Shown here: positions 1-8,955 of the stretch, piece by piece
Layout: each line of letters begins with the position of its first letter
Position numbering within the stretch: the stretch's first letter is position 1
Source: Croceicoccus estronivorus
GTDB lineage: Bacteria; Pseudomonadota; Alphaproteobacteria; Sphingomonadales; Sphingomonadaceae
Direction: 5' to 3'
DNA length: 64,000 nt
Assembly: GCF_001625325.1 (NCBI RefSeq)
Contig: NZ_JRQQ01000006.1
Coordinates: 275,754-339,753 of the forward strand
Notes under the pieces: model-generated
The model's database searches: none
What the model was told of the DNA's origin: nothing
Seen by the model: only the letters and a program-made list of their open reading frames with translations
Program-made: the position numbers and the translations under genes

Positions 1-294
1 TTAAGCCACTTGTAAATAGAAATTTGACCAAGAGACCCTCCTGGAACGGGCCAGAACTCGGTGCGGGTGAGACATGGTTGCATCTTGGACGGACTGCACG
101 GGCGATCCAGCCAAGTTGCAACAGTGCCATAAATCAATGTTATTTAATAATATTTTATCCTACTGGCTCTTGAATGGAGTTAGAATGATGGACAAGTCGG
201 CCAACCAAGCCTACACCTTGATCGAACGAGGCGTGAAACAATTGACTTAGAACGATCGGCTTTGCGATGAACCGGATCAAAAGGGCGAACGGGA

Positions 295-936
295 ATGCGG
301 GGGGCGGCGGCCTTGGCAGGCGAGTGCGACAATCTTGATGCAAAGACCAAGTTGATCCTGACTGCGGAACGTCTTTTCGCGCAGTCCGGCATCAACGGCG
401 TGTCACTGCGCAACATCGCGCAGAAGGCCAAGCTGGGCAATCATTTCGCCGTGCAATATCATTTCGGCTCGCGCGAAGGGCTGGTGCAGGCAATATTCGA
501 CCATCGCATGGCGCAGATGGAAGAGGCGCGCGGCGCCATGCTGGAGGATCTGCACCGGCGCGGACTTACCAAGGATGCACGCTCGATCCTCGAGGTGGTG
601 TTTCTTCCGCAGCTTCAGCTCAACGGAGACGAACACGCTTCATACGGCAATTTTCTGGCGCAATATCTGCTCAGGAACGACTGGAGAGACTTCGGCGTCT
701 TTGGCCATGAAGCGCCACCCAATCTGCAGAAGACTTTCGATCTCCTGCGGGAGAGGGTTGATTATCTCCCCTCCGCAGTGGCTCAGCGCCGCTTAGTGAA
801 TGTCAGCCTCATGTTCCTTTACCTCCTTGTGCGGCACAGCGGACAGGGGGCTGGACAGCAGGAAGCTTTCGACAGCGCACTTGCAGATACGATGGAGCAG
901 ATTGTTACGGCGATGTGTCTTCCGTTCCGGGTTTGA
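295..936 (+). CDS. TetR-family transcriptional regulator
   Basis: This 213-residue protein has a TetR-type helix-turn-helix in its first ~70 residues: a LTAERLFAQSG helix, then VSLRNIAQKA, then the YHFGSREGL signature that ends the DNA-binding domain. The remainder is a variable, mostly helical ligand-binding domain. The ATG at 295 is preceded by an AAGGG element about 9 nt upstream. It is the first gene of the left catabolic block and lies 42 bp upstream of an enoyl-CoA hydratase on the same strand. TetR proteins are usually ligand-released repressors; control of the neighbouring degradation genes is inferred from position only. No copy of the local CTAAT-N4-ATTAG dyad was seen in front of this gene. 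Confidence 0.88.
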   Translation: MRGAAALAGECDNLDAKTKLILTAERLFAQSGINGVSLRNIAQKAKLGNHFAVQYHFGSREGLVQAIFDHRMAQMEEARGAMLEDLHRRGLTKDARSILEVVFLPQLQLNGDEHASYGNFLAQYLLRNDWRDFGVFGHEAPPNLQKTFDLLRERVDYLPSAVAQRRLVNVSLMFLYLLVRHSGQGAGQQEAFDSALADTMEQIVTAMCLPFRV

Positions 937-978
937 CGCGCCCGGCGCGGCCGGCAGGAGAGTAGAAAGGCGAGGATA

Positions 979-1824
979 ATGATTCAGGCAATAGACGGAA
1001 TCCGGCTTGAGCCGGGCGAGGCGATCGACTGGATCGTGCTGGACCGTCCGGAGGCGGCAAACGCTTTCTCCGGCAAGATGCTCGAGCGTTTTTCCACGGT
1101 GCTCGCGGAGCGGAGCGGCGCCGGTGCGCCGGTGCTGGGTATTCGCGGCGCTGGCAAGGGCTTTGGCGCCGGGATGGATCTTGGCGAATATAATGCGAAC
1201 GGGTCCGCCATGGACGATGTGATGCGGCTTTCCTCCTGCGTCGAGCGATGGACGGCAATATGGCGGCATCCCAAGCCGGTTGTCATCGCAGTGCATGGAT
1301 ATTGCATAGGCGTTGCCGCTCAACTCGCCACTTTTGCCGACATCCTGATCGTTTCAGAAACCGCGACGATCAGCGAGCCGACCATCCCCTTAGGAGGCGG
1401 CTTCATCGCACCGATATGGGCGGCGCAGGTGGGAGGGCGCAGGGCCAAGGAGTTCGCCTTCCTGCCCGGCAACCGGATCGATGGCAGGACCGCGGTGGAA
1501 TGGGGCTGGGCCAATGCGGCCGTGCCCGAGGACCAGCTGGTGGCCTGCGCCGAAGCTCTCGCCCGCCGCATGGCCCAAGTTCCCGCATCGGTGCTTACGA
1601 TGAAGAAGCGCTCGGTCAACCGGGCGATGGAAGCGGCCGGTTTTGCCACCAGCCTGGGTGCGGTCGCCGAGAGCGACGCGATACTGCATCTGGAGCCGGA
1701 AGTACGGGCGATCAGGGACCGGTTGCGCACAGACGGCCTCAAGCCGGTGGTCGAGTCCTTCTCGGGGCCTAGCTCGCAAGACATATTCCGGCACTATGGC
1801 AGCGCGGCGGCGATCGCGCCGTGA
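979..1824 (+). CDS. enoyl-CoA hydratase/isomerase family protein
   Basis: A 281-residue crotonase-fold protein. The oxyanion-hole segment reads RGAGKGFGAGMDLGEY (about residues 54-70), and a second block containing HGYCIGVAAQLATFADI (about residues 106-122) corresponds to the AxxGxG helix and the acyl-CoA site. SEPTIPLGGGF follows where crotonases carry an acidic catalytic residue. The start ATG at 979 has GAGG a few bases upstream. Crotonase members hydrate, isomerise or hydrolyse CoA thioesters, so the exact reaction cannot be read from sequence. Together with the second copy at 7959 it fits beta-oxidation-like processing of an acid released after ring opening. Confidence 0.87.
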   Translation: MIQAIDGIRLEPGEAIDWIVLDRPEAANAFSGKMLERFSTVLAERSGAGAPVLGIRGAGKGFGAGMDLGEYNANGSAMDDVMRLSSCVERWTAIWRHPKPVVIAVHGYCIGVAAQLATFADILIVSETATISEPTIPLGGGFIAPIWAAQVGGRRAKEFAFLPGNRIDGRTAVEWGWANAAVPEDQLVACAEALARRMAQVPASVLTMKKRSVNRAMEAAGFATSLGAVAESDAILHLEPEVRAIRDRLRTDGLKPVVESFSGPSSQDIFRHYGSAAAIAP

Positions 1825-2070
1825 GAGCCCGCGCCCGCGATCCATTTTCGGCCAATCCCTAAGAAATATTTGTTCGTATGGTGCCGAATTATACCGGCGG
1901 AAACAGGGCTCCGGCGTAAAACCGCCAAGCCAGCCGGTGGTGTCCCGATAACGCCAACATCTCCATGAAGTCCAGTATATCAGTATGTTGAGCGACTATC
2001 GCGCGCGTAGGCAGAGGTGAGGAGCCTTTCCGTCAGGCTGGGAAGCCGCGAATTCGATTGCAAAGATTAC

Positions 2071-2084
2071 CTAATTACGATTAG
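2071..2084. promoter_or_regulatory. CTAAT-N4-ATTAG dyad, site 1
   Basis: CTAAT-TACG-ATTAG forms a perfect 5-bp inverted repeat with a 4-bp spacer. It ends 31 bp before the ATG of the luciferase-like monooxygenase at 2116. The same 14-bp architecture recurs at 6937, 7140, 8742 and 8956. The regulator is unknown; the TetR proteins at 295 and 4292 are the nearest candidates. Confidence 0.6.
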
Positions 2085-2115
2085 TCTGCTGGGAGAGAAT
2101 CTCAGGAGACACGCA

Positions 2116-3222
2116 ATGGAAGTAGGCTTGGGTCTGACGTTTCAGAACCTGAACGAGAAGGTCACCGACAAGGAAGTCTTCGGGCACGAACTCTCGCTTG
2201 CGGCACGGGCAGAGGATCAGGGATTCGATTCGCTCTGGACGCCGGAGCATCATTTCACCGGCTACATGATGACGCCGAATGTGCCGCAGTTCCTGTCCTG
2301 GGTCGCGGGGCAGACCAAGCGCATCAAGCTGGGCACGACCGTAACGGTCCTCCCGTGGCAGAATCCGGTACGCATCGCCGAAAGCTTCATCCTTCTCGAT
2401 CATTACTCGGAAGGGCGCGCGATCCTCGGTATCGGCCGGGGTCTGGGCAAAGAGGAGTTTGACGGTTTCGGCGTGCCGATGGGCGAAGCGCGCAAGCGCT
2501 TTCGCGAATATGCCGAGGCCTTGCTGGCGGCGCTGGAAACGGGCGTCATGGAATATGACGGAACCTACCTCAAGCAGCCGCGCGTGGAACTGCGCCCGCG
2601 TCCCTATGCCAGCTATCGCGGCCGCGTGTTCGCCTCGGCCGTTTCGCCGGAATCGGTCAAGCTGATGGCCAATCTCGATGTGGGGCTGATGATCATCGCT
2701 CAGAAACCGTGGGATCGGGTCGAGGAAGATATCACAAGCTACCGCGAACGCTTCTTCGCGATGCAGGGGCGGCCCGCGCCCAAGCCGGTCGTGGTGGCCT
2801 TTGTGGCTGTCAACGAAGATGCCGCGAAAGCGCAGGAGATGCGCGATAAATATCTGGTGGAATATGCCAGGTCCACATCGTCCTTCTACCAGTTCTCCAA
2901 CAAGGACTTCGCTTCCATCGAGGGCTACGAATATTATGGCGCCCTTGCCAAAAGTGTCGAGAAACACGGAATCGAGAAGTTCAATAATTTCCTCGCGGAT
3001 CTCCAGATATGGGGACGTCCGGAGGAGGTCGTCGAAAAATTAAAGTCGATGGTGGACCGCTTCGACGTGGGCAGCTTCATCATCTACACACAGTTTGGCG
3101 ACATGCCGTTCGAGGTCGGGCGGGATAATTTTGAAGTTTTCGCACGCAAGGTTCTGCCGCACCTCAAGGATATCGATATTTCAGCTCCCGCTATCGCGCC
3201 TGCGGTGGCTTCTTTGGCATAA
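2116..3222 (+). CDS. luciferase-like (LLM) FMN-dependent monooxygenase
   Basis: The bacterial luciferase-like TIM-barrel family is recognised from the N-terminus (VGLGLTF, then LAARAEDQGFDSLWTPEHHF), the IKLGTTVTVLPWQNPVRIAE strand, and GRAILGIGRGLGKEEFDGFG. The protein is 368 residues. The frame is open 33 codons further upstream, but the ATG at 2116 is chosen because AGGAGA lies 6 nt before it and the family fold begins there. LLM oxygenases use reduced FMN from a separate reductase; the small flavin reductase at 4928-5425 is an obvious local supplier. Diketocamphane monooxygenases of the camphor pathway belong to this superfamily, which makes Baeyer-Villiger chemistry a reasonable but unproven guess here. 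Confidence 0.87.
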   Translation: MEVGLGLTFQNLNEKVTDKEVFGHELSLAARAEDQGFDSLWTPEHHFTGYMMTPNVPQFLSWVAGQTKRIKLGTTVTVLPWQNPVRIAESFILLDHYSEGRAILGIGRGLGKEEFDGFGVPMGEARKRFREYAEALLAALETGVMEYDGTYLKQPRVELRPRPYASYRGRVFASAVSPESVKLMANLDVGLMIIAQKPWDRVEEDITSYRERFFAMQGRPAPKPVVVAFVAVNEDAAKAQEMRDKYLVEYARSTSSFYQFSNKDFASIEGYEYYGALAKSVEKHGIEKFNNFLADLQIWGRPEEVVEKLKSMVDRFDVGSFIIYTQFGDMPFEVGRDNFEVFARKVLPHLKDIDISAPAIAPAVASLA

Positions 3223-3299
3223 GTCAGGCACCCGCTTTCCGAATGGCGGATCAGTTGCGGGCCTAAGGCCGAAACGGCAAATTCAAGGATAGGGTGAGG

Positions 3300-4235
3300 A
3301 TGATGGAAGGTGAGGGTTGGCGGTGCCTCTGGGATGCCAGGGCCATTCTGGGCGAAAGCACGATCTGGGACGATCGCGACGGCCGCATCTACTGGGTCGA
3401 TATCGAAGCGCCGAGCATCAATTGGTATCGCCTTTGCGATGGTGAGCGCGGGACGTGGTCTACGCCTGCCTGGGTGAGCGCGCTCGCCCCACGCGCCAGC
3501 GGCGGCTTCATCGGGTCGGCGGCAGACGGCTTCGTTCATCTCGATCCCACGCACCAGATTTATCAGCCTATCGTCCATCCCATTCCCAATCCGGGGGTTG
3601 CGCGACTGAATGACGGGGTGACCGATCGCAAGGGCCGCTATTGGTCCGGCTCGTGCGATTCCAGCCAATGGGATGAAAGCACCACGGCCGAAGACAAGGA
3701 AAGCACCCTCGGCAATCTCGATGTGCGCAACACCGGCGAACTCTACCGACTCGATGGCGACGGCACCGTCTCCACTCAGGAGCGCAACATCGTCACGGCG
3801 AACGGCCCGGCTTTCAGCCCGGATGGCAAATTGGCCTATGTGAACGATTCGATGCCTCTGGTGAGCTGGGTCTATGATGTCGCGGACGACGGCACGCTCG
3901 GCAACCGGCGGGATTTCCTACGGTTCAAGCCCGAGGATGGCTACCCCGACGGCATGGCTGTCGATACAGAGGGCTGCATCTGGATGGCCTTCTATGAGAG
4001 CTGGTATCTGCGGCGTTTCGCTCCAGACGGCCGCCTGCTGGAAGAGCGGCGTCTGCCGGTGATGCGCGGCTTGCGGCCCGCTTTTGGCGGCGCGGATTAT
4101 TCCCGTCTTTTCCTGATCACCGGATCGCAGGGGTATACGGCCGAGAGATTCGCAAGCGAGCCGTTGGCGGGCAGTCTGTTCGAGATACTCGATCCGCCCG
4201 CGCCCGGCGTGCCGAACACGCCTTTTGCCGGGTGA
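3300..4235 (+). CDS. SMP-30/gluconolactonase-like hydrolase
   Basis: A six-bladed propeller lactonase of the SMP-30/LRE family, about 311 residues. The conserved metal ligands are visible: Glu in ILGESTIWDD near residue 19, Asn in ARLNDGVTDRKGRYW, and Asp in YPDGMAVDTEG. Blade-defining WVDI, YVNDS and WMAF strands lie between them. Tandem ATGs at 3300 and 3303 sit behind an AAGGATAGGG purine run; the in-frame GTG at 3294 lies too close to it. Proteins of this family hydrolyse lactones. Placed next to flavin monooxygenases able to make lactones, this is probably the ring-opening hydrolase of the left block. It is transcribed with the LLM gene, 77 bp downstream. Confidence 0.85.
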   Translation: MMEGEGWRCLWDARAILGESTIWDDRDGRIYWVDIEAPSINWYRLCDGERGTWSTPAWVSALAPRASGGFIGSAADGFVHLDPTHQIYQPIVHPIPNPGVARLNDGVTDRKGRYWSGSCDSSQWDESTTAEDKESTLGNLDVRNTGELYRLDGDGTVSTQERNIVTANGPAFSPDGKLAYVNDSMPLVSWVYDVADDGTLGNRRDFLRFKPEDGYPDGMAVDTEGCIWMAFYESWYLRRFAPDGRLLEERRLPVMRGLRPAFGGADYSRLFLITGSQGYTAERFASEPLAGSLFEILDPPAPGVPNTPFAG

Positions 4236-4291
4236 GGAGGCCGGCCAAGGGGAAAGCTGACATCTCAAACATTTCCGGTTAAAGGGCGGAC

Positions 4292-4885
4292 ATGGTACAA
4301 ATAGAAAACGGTCGAACACGCATTCTGGATTCGGCCGCCGCGGTCCTTTGCAAAAGAGGGTTGGCTGGCGCGAAGCTCAGCGACATTGCCCGCATGGCCG
4401 GGATGCTCGCGCCCAGCATATATCATCACTTTCCATCAAAGGATCATTTGGTGGAGGAAGTGATGATGGAGGGAATCTATCGCAATAGCCGCCATATCGT
4501 TACAAAGGTCGAGGTATTAGGCGCAGAGGCGCCACCTCTGGTCCGGCTTCGCGCCGCCATCCAAGCGCATATCAACTTCCTGTTGACGGGGGACAACTAC
4601 TCCTCTGCGGTGGCGCGCGTATTCGACGATCTCCCGTCGGAAATGAAGGGGCGGGTTCTGGCGGCTTACTCTAGCTTCGACAATTACTGGCGGGACCTTA
4701 TCGTCGCTGCCCAGGCTGCTGGGGGGGTTAACCGATCGCTCGATGCGACGGTGGTCCGTAAATTCCTGATCGCGATGCTGGACTCGTCGCCCTCCTGGTA
4801 TCGGCCCGGCAAACTGGGGCCAGCGCAGATCGCCGAGCAGGCGGCGGATTTCGTCCTGTACGGCTTCGTGGGAAGGGAAGCCTGA
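4292..4885 (+). CDS. TetR-family transcriptional regulator
   Basis: A 197-residue TetR protein. The N-terminal HTH shows ILDSAAAVLCKRG, the recognition region LSDIARMAGMLAPSIYHHFPSKDHLVEEV, and a helical C-terminal domain. The family normally binds short palindromes as a dimer. It lies between the lactonase and the convergent flavin reductase/P450 operon, near the centre of the region containing five CTAAT-N4-ATTAG dyads. That makes it a good candidate for the factor that reads them, but this is inference only. A weak GGAGC/GCTCC inverted repeat follows the stop at about 4893-4917, where it meets the opposing operon. Confidence 0.87.
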   Translation: MVQIENGRTRILDSAAAVLCKRGLAGAKLSDIARMAGMLAPSIYHHFPSKDHLVEEVMMEGIYRNSRHIVTKVEVLGAEAPPLVRLRAAIQAHINFLLTGDNYSSAVARVFDDLPSEMKGRVLAAYSSFDNYWRDLIVAAQAAGGVNRSLDATVVRKFLIAMLDSSPSWYRPGKLGPAQIAEQAADFVLYGFVGREA

Positions 4886-4927
4886 GCGAATAGGAGCCCG
4901 TAGGGCGAGATAGCTCCCGCCCTCGGT

Positions 4928-5425
4928 TCATGGCCGGGACAATGGCGTGACGGTTCCATAGGCCCCTTTGTGAAACAGCAAAGGGGTTCCCGGATGATGG
5001 ATGTCGAGCCCGTGAACCTCTCCCAGAGCGATATAGTGATCGCCTGCTTCATGGATCGCATGGAATGAGCAATCGATCCATGCAAGGGCGCCTTCGATCA
5101 CCGGGGCTCCGCGCGGGGACAGGCCGTGCGGCACGCCATCGAACTTGTCGGGGTTCTTTGACGCAAGCACGCGGCAAAGCTCCTCCTGATCATCGGCGAG
5201 CACATTGACGCAGAACCCGTCGCAAGCCCGGATCTTTGGCCAACTTGATGAGGCCTTGTCCGGAAAGAAAGCCACGAGTGGCGGGGCCAGCGAAACTGAC
5301 GTGAACGAGCCGACGATCATCGCAACCGGCTTCCCGTCTGAGTGCATGCCGGTAATGGCGCAAACACCCGTCGGATAATGACCCATAATCCGACGGAAGG
5401 CGACGGCGTCTGTTACGAAAGTCAT
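4928..5425 (-). CDS. flavin reductase (HpaC-like) domain protein
   Basis: A 165-residue split-barrel flavin reductase, typical length for the class. [17 protein letters not shown] at the start, [27 protein letters not shown] in the middle, [15 protein letters not shown], and the [13 protein letters not shown] strand near the end are characteristic of NAD(P)H:FMN/FAD reductases of two-component monooxygenases. The frame is open upstream for 79 further codons, but those overlap the P450 gene and show no similarity. The ATG at 5425 overlaps the P450 stop as ATGA, which implies translational coupling. It probably supplies FMNH2 to the LLM monooxygenase at 2116. P450s of this class normally need a ferredoxin instead, so the coupling to the P450 is unusual. 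Confidence 0.87.
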   Translation of the reverse strand: MTFVTDAVAFRRIMGHYPTGVCAITGMHSDGKPVAMIVGSFTSVSLAPPLVAFFPDKASSSWPKIRACDGFCVNVLADDQEELCRVLASKNPDKFDGVPHGLSPRGAPVIEGALAWIDCSFHAIHEAGDHYIALGEVHGLDIHHPGTPLLFHKGAYGTVTPLSRP

Positions 5426-6687
5426 GCCGGTTTTTTGCTTTCCCACACCAGAGGGACATTTTCGACGGCCGCGACGATGCCGGAATGGTAGATTTGTTTC
5501 GACCCTTCCTTCAAGGAAAAGTGCGGAATCCGTGCCAGCCATTCCTGCAGCATGACGATCACTTCCATGCGCGCCAGGTGCATTCCCGCGCAGCGATGCG
5601 GTCCCTGTGCGAACGTCGAATGCGCGAGGTTGCGGCGCGAGAAGTCGACCTTCATCGGGCACTCGTGGATCGTGTCGTCGAGACCATGCAATGCCGTCGG
5701 CAGGAAGATCAGGTCTCCCTCCTTGAGCTGCGTTCCGAAGAACTCCATGTCGTGCGTCACATAGCGGGCATCGGACACGACCGCGAAACGGCGGAACAGT
5801 TCCTCGGCGCCGCGCTGGAGCTTTATCGGATCGGACCGCAGTTCGTCCACGGTTTCGGGATGCCGCGCCAGGTAGATCATCATGAAACTGAGAAAATTGA
5901 CTACGGTGTCCAGCCCGCCGAGCAACAGCAGCGATACCAAGCCAAGCTCCCTGTCATGGGGCATGGGCTCACCGTTGATCTCGCTGTTGATCATCCGGGT
6001 GATGAGGTCTGTGCCCGATCCGCCACGGCGCTGCTCGATGATGGGGGCGACATAGGCGAAGAAACCCTTGTTGGCGGCGTCAAGCGAGCGGCCTTGTTCT
6101 TGCGGGGTGTTGCCGGATGGCCGCGTCATTTCATTCGCCAGCGGGGCCAGTTTCACTGCGTCCTCGATCGGCAGGTCCGCCAGCGCGAGGAAAACCTTGA
6201 CCGGGAAGATTCCGGCGAAGTCCTTCGCGAAATCGCACTGCCCGCGAGGCGCGAGATCCTCGATCAACTCGATCGCGATGGCACGGATATCGTTCTCGAT
6301 CTTTCTGATCTCGCCGAGGTTGAGCGCCTTGTCGAGCGCCTTGCGGTACGGCGTATGCTCCGGCGGATCAAGTTTGGTGGGGACCATATCGTAGGCTTCG
6401 CCCGCCTCGCGCGGCACCCAGATGACCCGGCTGGAGAAACGGTCCGGGTTGCGATAGACCTCATCGATCACGGCGCCGCGGGTCGCAATCCAGTGCCCAC
6501 CCGTGAAAGGAGTCCAGATCAGCGGAGGCGTATCGGGTTGCTGCACGCGCTTCCAAGCCTCCTGCACCCCTTCTTCGATACCATCGAGAGCATAGGCATC
6601 GACCTCGCGCACCAGCGCTGCCGGGACATAATCCGGGACCGGCACACGGGGCTTGCTGACGGGGGGCGGCAAGGTGTCACTGTTCAT
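5422..6687 (-). CDS. cytochrome P450 closely related to P450cam (CYP101-like)
   Basis: A 421-residue P450 that follows P450cam almost block by block. The B-helix region has PREAGEAYD then LDPPE (residues 92-110), the I helix has [16 protein letters not shown] (Asp260-Thr261 acid-alcohol pair), the K helix has E296LFR299, and the haem loop is QGPHRCAG with Cys366 as thiolate ligand. Relative to P450cam the substrate-contact Tyr96 is kept (Tyr99), Phe87 appears as Trp90, and Val247 of the I helix is Leu, implying a different pocket. No putidaredoxin or ferredoxin reductase gene is adjacent. A GAGAGGA ribosome site precedes the ATG. The likely role is stereospecific hydroxylation of a terpenoid-like ketone or alicycle. 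Confidence 0.9.
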   Translation of the reverse strand: MNSDTLPPPVSKPRVPVPDYVPAALVREVDAYALDGIEEGVQEAWKRVQQPDTPPLIWTPFTGGHWIATRGAVIDEVYRNPDRFSSRVIWVPREAGEAYDMVPTKLDPPEHTPYRKALDKALNLGEIRKIENDIRAIAIELIEDLAPRGQCDFAKDFAGIFPVKVFLALADLPIEDAVKLAPLANEMTRPSGNTPQEQGRSLDAANKGFFAYVAPIIEQRRGGSGTDLITRMINSEINGEPMPHDRELGLVSLLLLGGLDTVVNFLSFMMIYLARHPETVDELRSDPIKLQRGAEELFRRFAVVSDARYVTHDMEFFGTQLKEGDLIFLPTALHGLDDTIHECPMKVDFSRRNLAHSTFAQGPHRCAGMHLARMEVIVMLQEWLARIPHFSLKEGSKQIYHSGIVAAVENVPLVWESKKPA

Positions 6688-6936
6688 TTCGGCATCCTCT
6701 CTTAGTTCATGGATGGAACGATGGCCGCCTTTGTGGCCATATCGGTTTGAGAAATTGGAATGGCCTCGGTATTATTCGGTGATACCGCGCCGATGGCTTG
6801 CGAGCTTTTCGGCTGAATATCGCCACTGACCCATACAGCGGACGGGTCGGCGGCATATCCGCCAACCGGATTTCCGGACCATTCACCTCAACGAGCATCG
6901 CCGGCTCGCCGTAGCCCTCCTCATGCGCGATTCAGA

Positions 6937-6950
6937 CTAATATAAATTAG
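6937..6950. promoter_or_regulatory. CTAAT-N4-ATTAG dyad, site 2
   Basis: CTAAT-ATAA-ATTAG is a perfect inverted repeat of 5 bp around a 4-bp spacer, about 250 bp upstream of both the P450 start (minus strand) and the SDR start (plus strand). It has the same spacing as the copies at 2071, 7140, 8742 and 8956. Confidence 0.6.
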
Positions 6951-7139
6951 CCTGACGATCGAGAAATGACAAGGTCGAATTGGGCATCACCTTCCAGTTG
7001 GCCGCGAACGCCTTACGGGTAATGTCGCATCATTTCAAACTACTGAATCTCTTATAGATATTTCAATGACGATCGTTCTAGCGCTGCAGTTTTGCATCGC
7101 CTTGATAAATGACTGGCATCTCGATAAAGTCCACCCAGC

Positions 7140-7153
7140 ATAATCATAATTAG
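7140..7153. promoter_or_regulatory. CTAAT-N4-ATTAG dyad, site 3 (one mismatch)
   Basis: ATAAT-CATA-ATTAG matches the dyad with one substitution at the first position and the same 4-bp spacer. It ends 35 bp before the SDR start codon at 7189 and overlaps a possible -10 element (CATAAT), a position typical of a repressor site. Confidence 0.55.
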
Positions 7154-7188
7154 GCAATATCCGATGAGTCTGAAGAGAGGAAGCTGAC

Positions 7189-7935
7189 ATGGGCCGTCTC
7201 AATGGAAAAGTAGCCATCATCACCGGGGCCGCGCGCGGCATGGGAGCCTCGCACGCCCGCGTTTTCGCGCGAGAAGGCGCAAGGCTGGTCCTGACCGACG
7301 TCAACGAGGAAGCGGGTTCGGCCTTGGCGCGGGAACTGGGGGATTGCGCGATCTTCCTGCCCCATGATGTCACGAAGCCGGAGGCATGGAACGCGATCGT
7401 CGCCAAGGCGGTGGAGCACTTCGGCACGATCGACATTCTCGTCAACAATGCCGGCATTCTAGGGCCGATGGCTACCACCGCGGACCTGACCGATGAAGGC
7501 TATGATCTCGTCTGCGCGATCAACCAGGATTCCGTGTTCTATGGCATGCGCGCCGTGCTACCGGTGATGGTTCAGGCCGGGCGTGGGTCGATCGTGAATA
7601 TTTCGTCGATCGCGGGCATGGCCGCGAATTATGGCTTCCCGAGCCTTGCCTATGTAGCCAGCAAATTCGCCGTGCGAGGCATGACGAAGGCGGCTGCGAT
7701 GGAATATGGCAAGCACAATATCAGGGTCAATTCGGTCCATCCAGGCTTCATCCAGACGCCGATGATGGTGGAAGCTACCGATGAGGTTGGCGGGGAAGCG
7801 CTGGCCCAAATTCCCCTGGGCAGGATTGCCGATCCCTCGGAAGTCTCGAACCTCGTCCTTTTCCTGGCGTCGGACGAATCCTCCTACATTACCGGCTCCG
7901 AGCATCTCGTCGATGCGGGCATGCTGGCGCACTGA
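7189..7935 (+). CDS. short-chain dehydrogenase/reductase (SDR)
   Basis: A 248-residue classical SDR. The cofactor motif TGAARGMG spans residues 12-19, Asp37 at the end of beta-2 suggests NAD(H) preference, NNAG is at 86-89, and the catalytic set is Ser140 (NISS), Tyr155 and Lys159 (YVASK). SVHPGFIQTPM and the ITGSEHLVDAG C-terminus complete the fold. AGAGAGGAAG lies before the ATG. It starts downstream of two dyads and is followed after 23 bp by an enoyl-CoA hydratase. Its likely role is oxidation of an alcohol made by the P450 to a ketone, as exo-hydroxycamphor dehydrogenase does in camphor catabolism; substrate not determinable. Confidence 0.9.
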   Translation: MGRLNGKVAIITGAARGMGASHARVFAREGARLVLTDVNEEAGSALARELGDCAIFLPHDVTKPEAWNAIVAKAVEHFGTIDILVNNAGILGPMATTADLTDEGYDLVCAINQDSVFYGMRAVLPVMVQAGRGSIVNISSIAGMAANYGFPSLAYVASKFAVRGMTKAAAMEYGKHNIRVNSVHPGFIQTPMMVEATDEVGGEALAQIPLGRIADPSEVSNLVLFLASDESSYITGSEHLVDAGMLAH

Positions 7936-7958
7936 TCTGCGTTCGGCGGGGCTATCCC

Positions 7959-8729
7959 ATGGCATCCATCAAACTGAGCGTGCGGGGGCATGTCGCGGAA
8001 GTCCTGCTCAACCGCCCCGGTGCGCTCAACGCCATCGACGACGAGATGGACCGGGCGCTGGCCGCCGCGTGGGAGCGGATCGACGGCGATCCGGACATCT
8101 GGGTCGCCGTCCTCCGCGGGGCGGGCGAGCGGGCTTTCTGCGCTGGCGGAGACATTGCCGTTCCGCCCACAGGGCACGATGGCCTTTCCTTTGGCGGAGG
8201 GCTGACCGGCATTGGCGGGCGCCTGCGACGCCTCCGAAAGCCGCTGGTTTGCGCGGTTCACGGCCATGTGCTGGGACTCGGCTTCGAACTGGCCATGTGC
8301 GCCGACATCATCGTAGCGGCCGACAATACGCGTTTCGGCCTTCCGGAAGCGCGGGCGGGAATCATCGACCACTGCGGAGTTGTCCATCGCGCCGTCCGGC
8401 AATTGCCGCATCATGTCGCGATGGCGATGATTGTGGCCAGCGAAACGCTCGATGCGACGCGAGCTGGCCAATATGGGCTGGTCAACGAGGTCGTGCCGTT
8501 CGAAAGCCTGGATACCGCCGTTCAGGCTTGGATCGACAAGATCCTCCGCTGCGCGCCATTGGTGTCCCAGGCCGCGAAACAGGCGACGCTTGACGGGCTG
8601 AACACCAGTTTGGAGGGTGCTTTGGCTGCGCGATACCAGCTTATCGATCTCTATTCCCGAACCCAAGATTGTCAGGAAGCGATGCGCGCCTGGAAAGAGC
8701 GCCGGACTCCGGAATGGAAGGGACGATAG
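7959..8729 (+). CDS. enoyl-CoA hydratase/isomerase family protein
   Basis: A 256-residue crotonase-fold protein. The oxyanion segment is RGAGERAFCAGGDIA (residues ~50-64) and the second is GHVLGLGFELAMCADIIVAADNTRFGLPEAR (residues ~105-135), where the PEAR block usually carries an active-site Glu. The C-terminal third is helical, including QAAKQATLDGL. It is co-directional with and 23 bp behind the SDR at 7189, so the two probably share a transcript. It is distinct from the copy at 979, which has a SEPTIPLGGGF block instead. The exact reaction on the CoA ester is not predictable. Confidence 0.88.
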   Translation: MASIKLSVRGHVAEVLLNRPGALNAIDDEMDRALAAAWERIDGDPDIWVAVLRGAGERAFCAGGDIAVPPTGHDGLSFGGGLTGIGGRLRRLRKPLVCAVHGHVLGLGFELAMCADIIVAADNTRFGLPEARAGIIDHCGVVHRAVRQLPHHVAMAMIVASETLDATRAGQYGLVNEVVPFESLDTAVQAWIDKILRCAPLVSQAAKQATLDGLNTSLEGALAARYQLIDLYSRTQDCQEAMRAWKERRTPEWKGR

Positions 8730-8741
8730 ACGTCATTATTC

Positions 8742-8755
8742 CTAATTTAACTTAG
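8742..8755. promoter_or_regulatory. CTAAT-N4-ATTAG dyad, site 4 (one mismatch)
   Basis: CTAAT-TTAA-CTTAG has one mismatch in the right arm. Flanking C and G extend the outer arms to CCTAA/TTAGG. It lies just after the stop of the enoyl-CoA hydratase gene and 316 bp before the next start. Confidence 0.5.
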
Positions 8756-8955
8756 GTTAAATCAAGGTTCCCGATCCTCTGTCGGGGCACGGAATCGTCA
8801 AGAAGGCTCCGGTAAACTGCGCGGCGCCACGCACGCATTCACGAAAAATTGTCGGAATAACAAGCATTTTTCCGCTGGTTCGCGGACGCCAGCGCAGAAG
8901 ACTTGTCCAACCACGCCGCACTATCCATCGCGCGCAATCGCTATTGCATATTGGC

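Larger units (their letters stand above)
6688..7188. other. divergent intergenic region (P450 / SDR)
   Basis: About 500 bp separate the P450 operon from the SDR gene on the other strand. I see no convincing gene here. It holds two copies of the CTAAT-N4-ATTAG dyad and is AT-rich toward the SDR. In front of the SDR, TCGATA (7121-7126) and CATAAT (7145-7150) with an 18-bp spacer could form a promoter overlapping the second dyad. Confidence 0.5.

Noticed and set aside
4893..4917. Terminator between the TetR gene and the flavin reductase operon
   Set aside because: GGAGC/GCTCC and CCC/GGG can pair, but the stem is short and there is no T run.
5485..6705. A 406-codon plus-strand frame
   Set aside because: It is exactly antisense to the P450cam-like gene, whose haem and I-helix motifs are intact; the plus frame has no family features.
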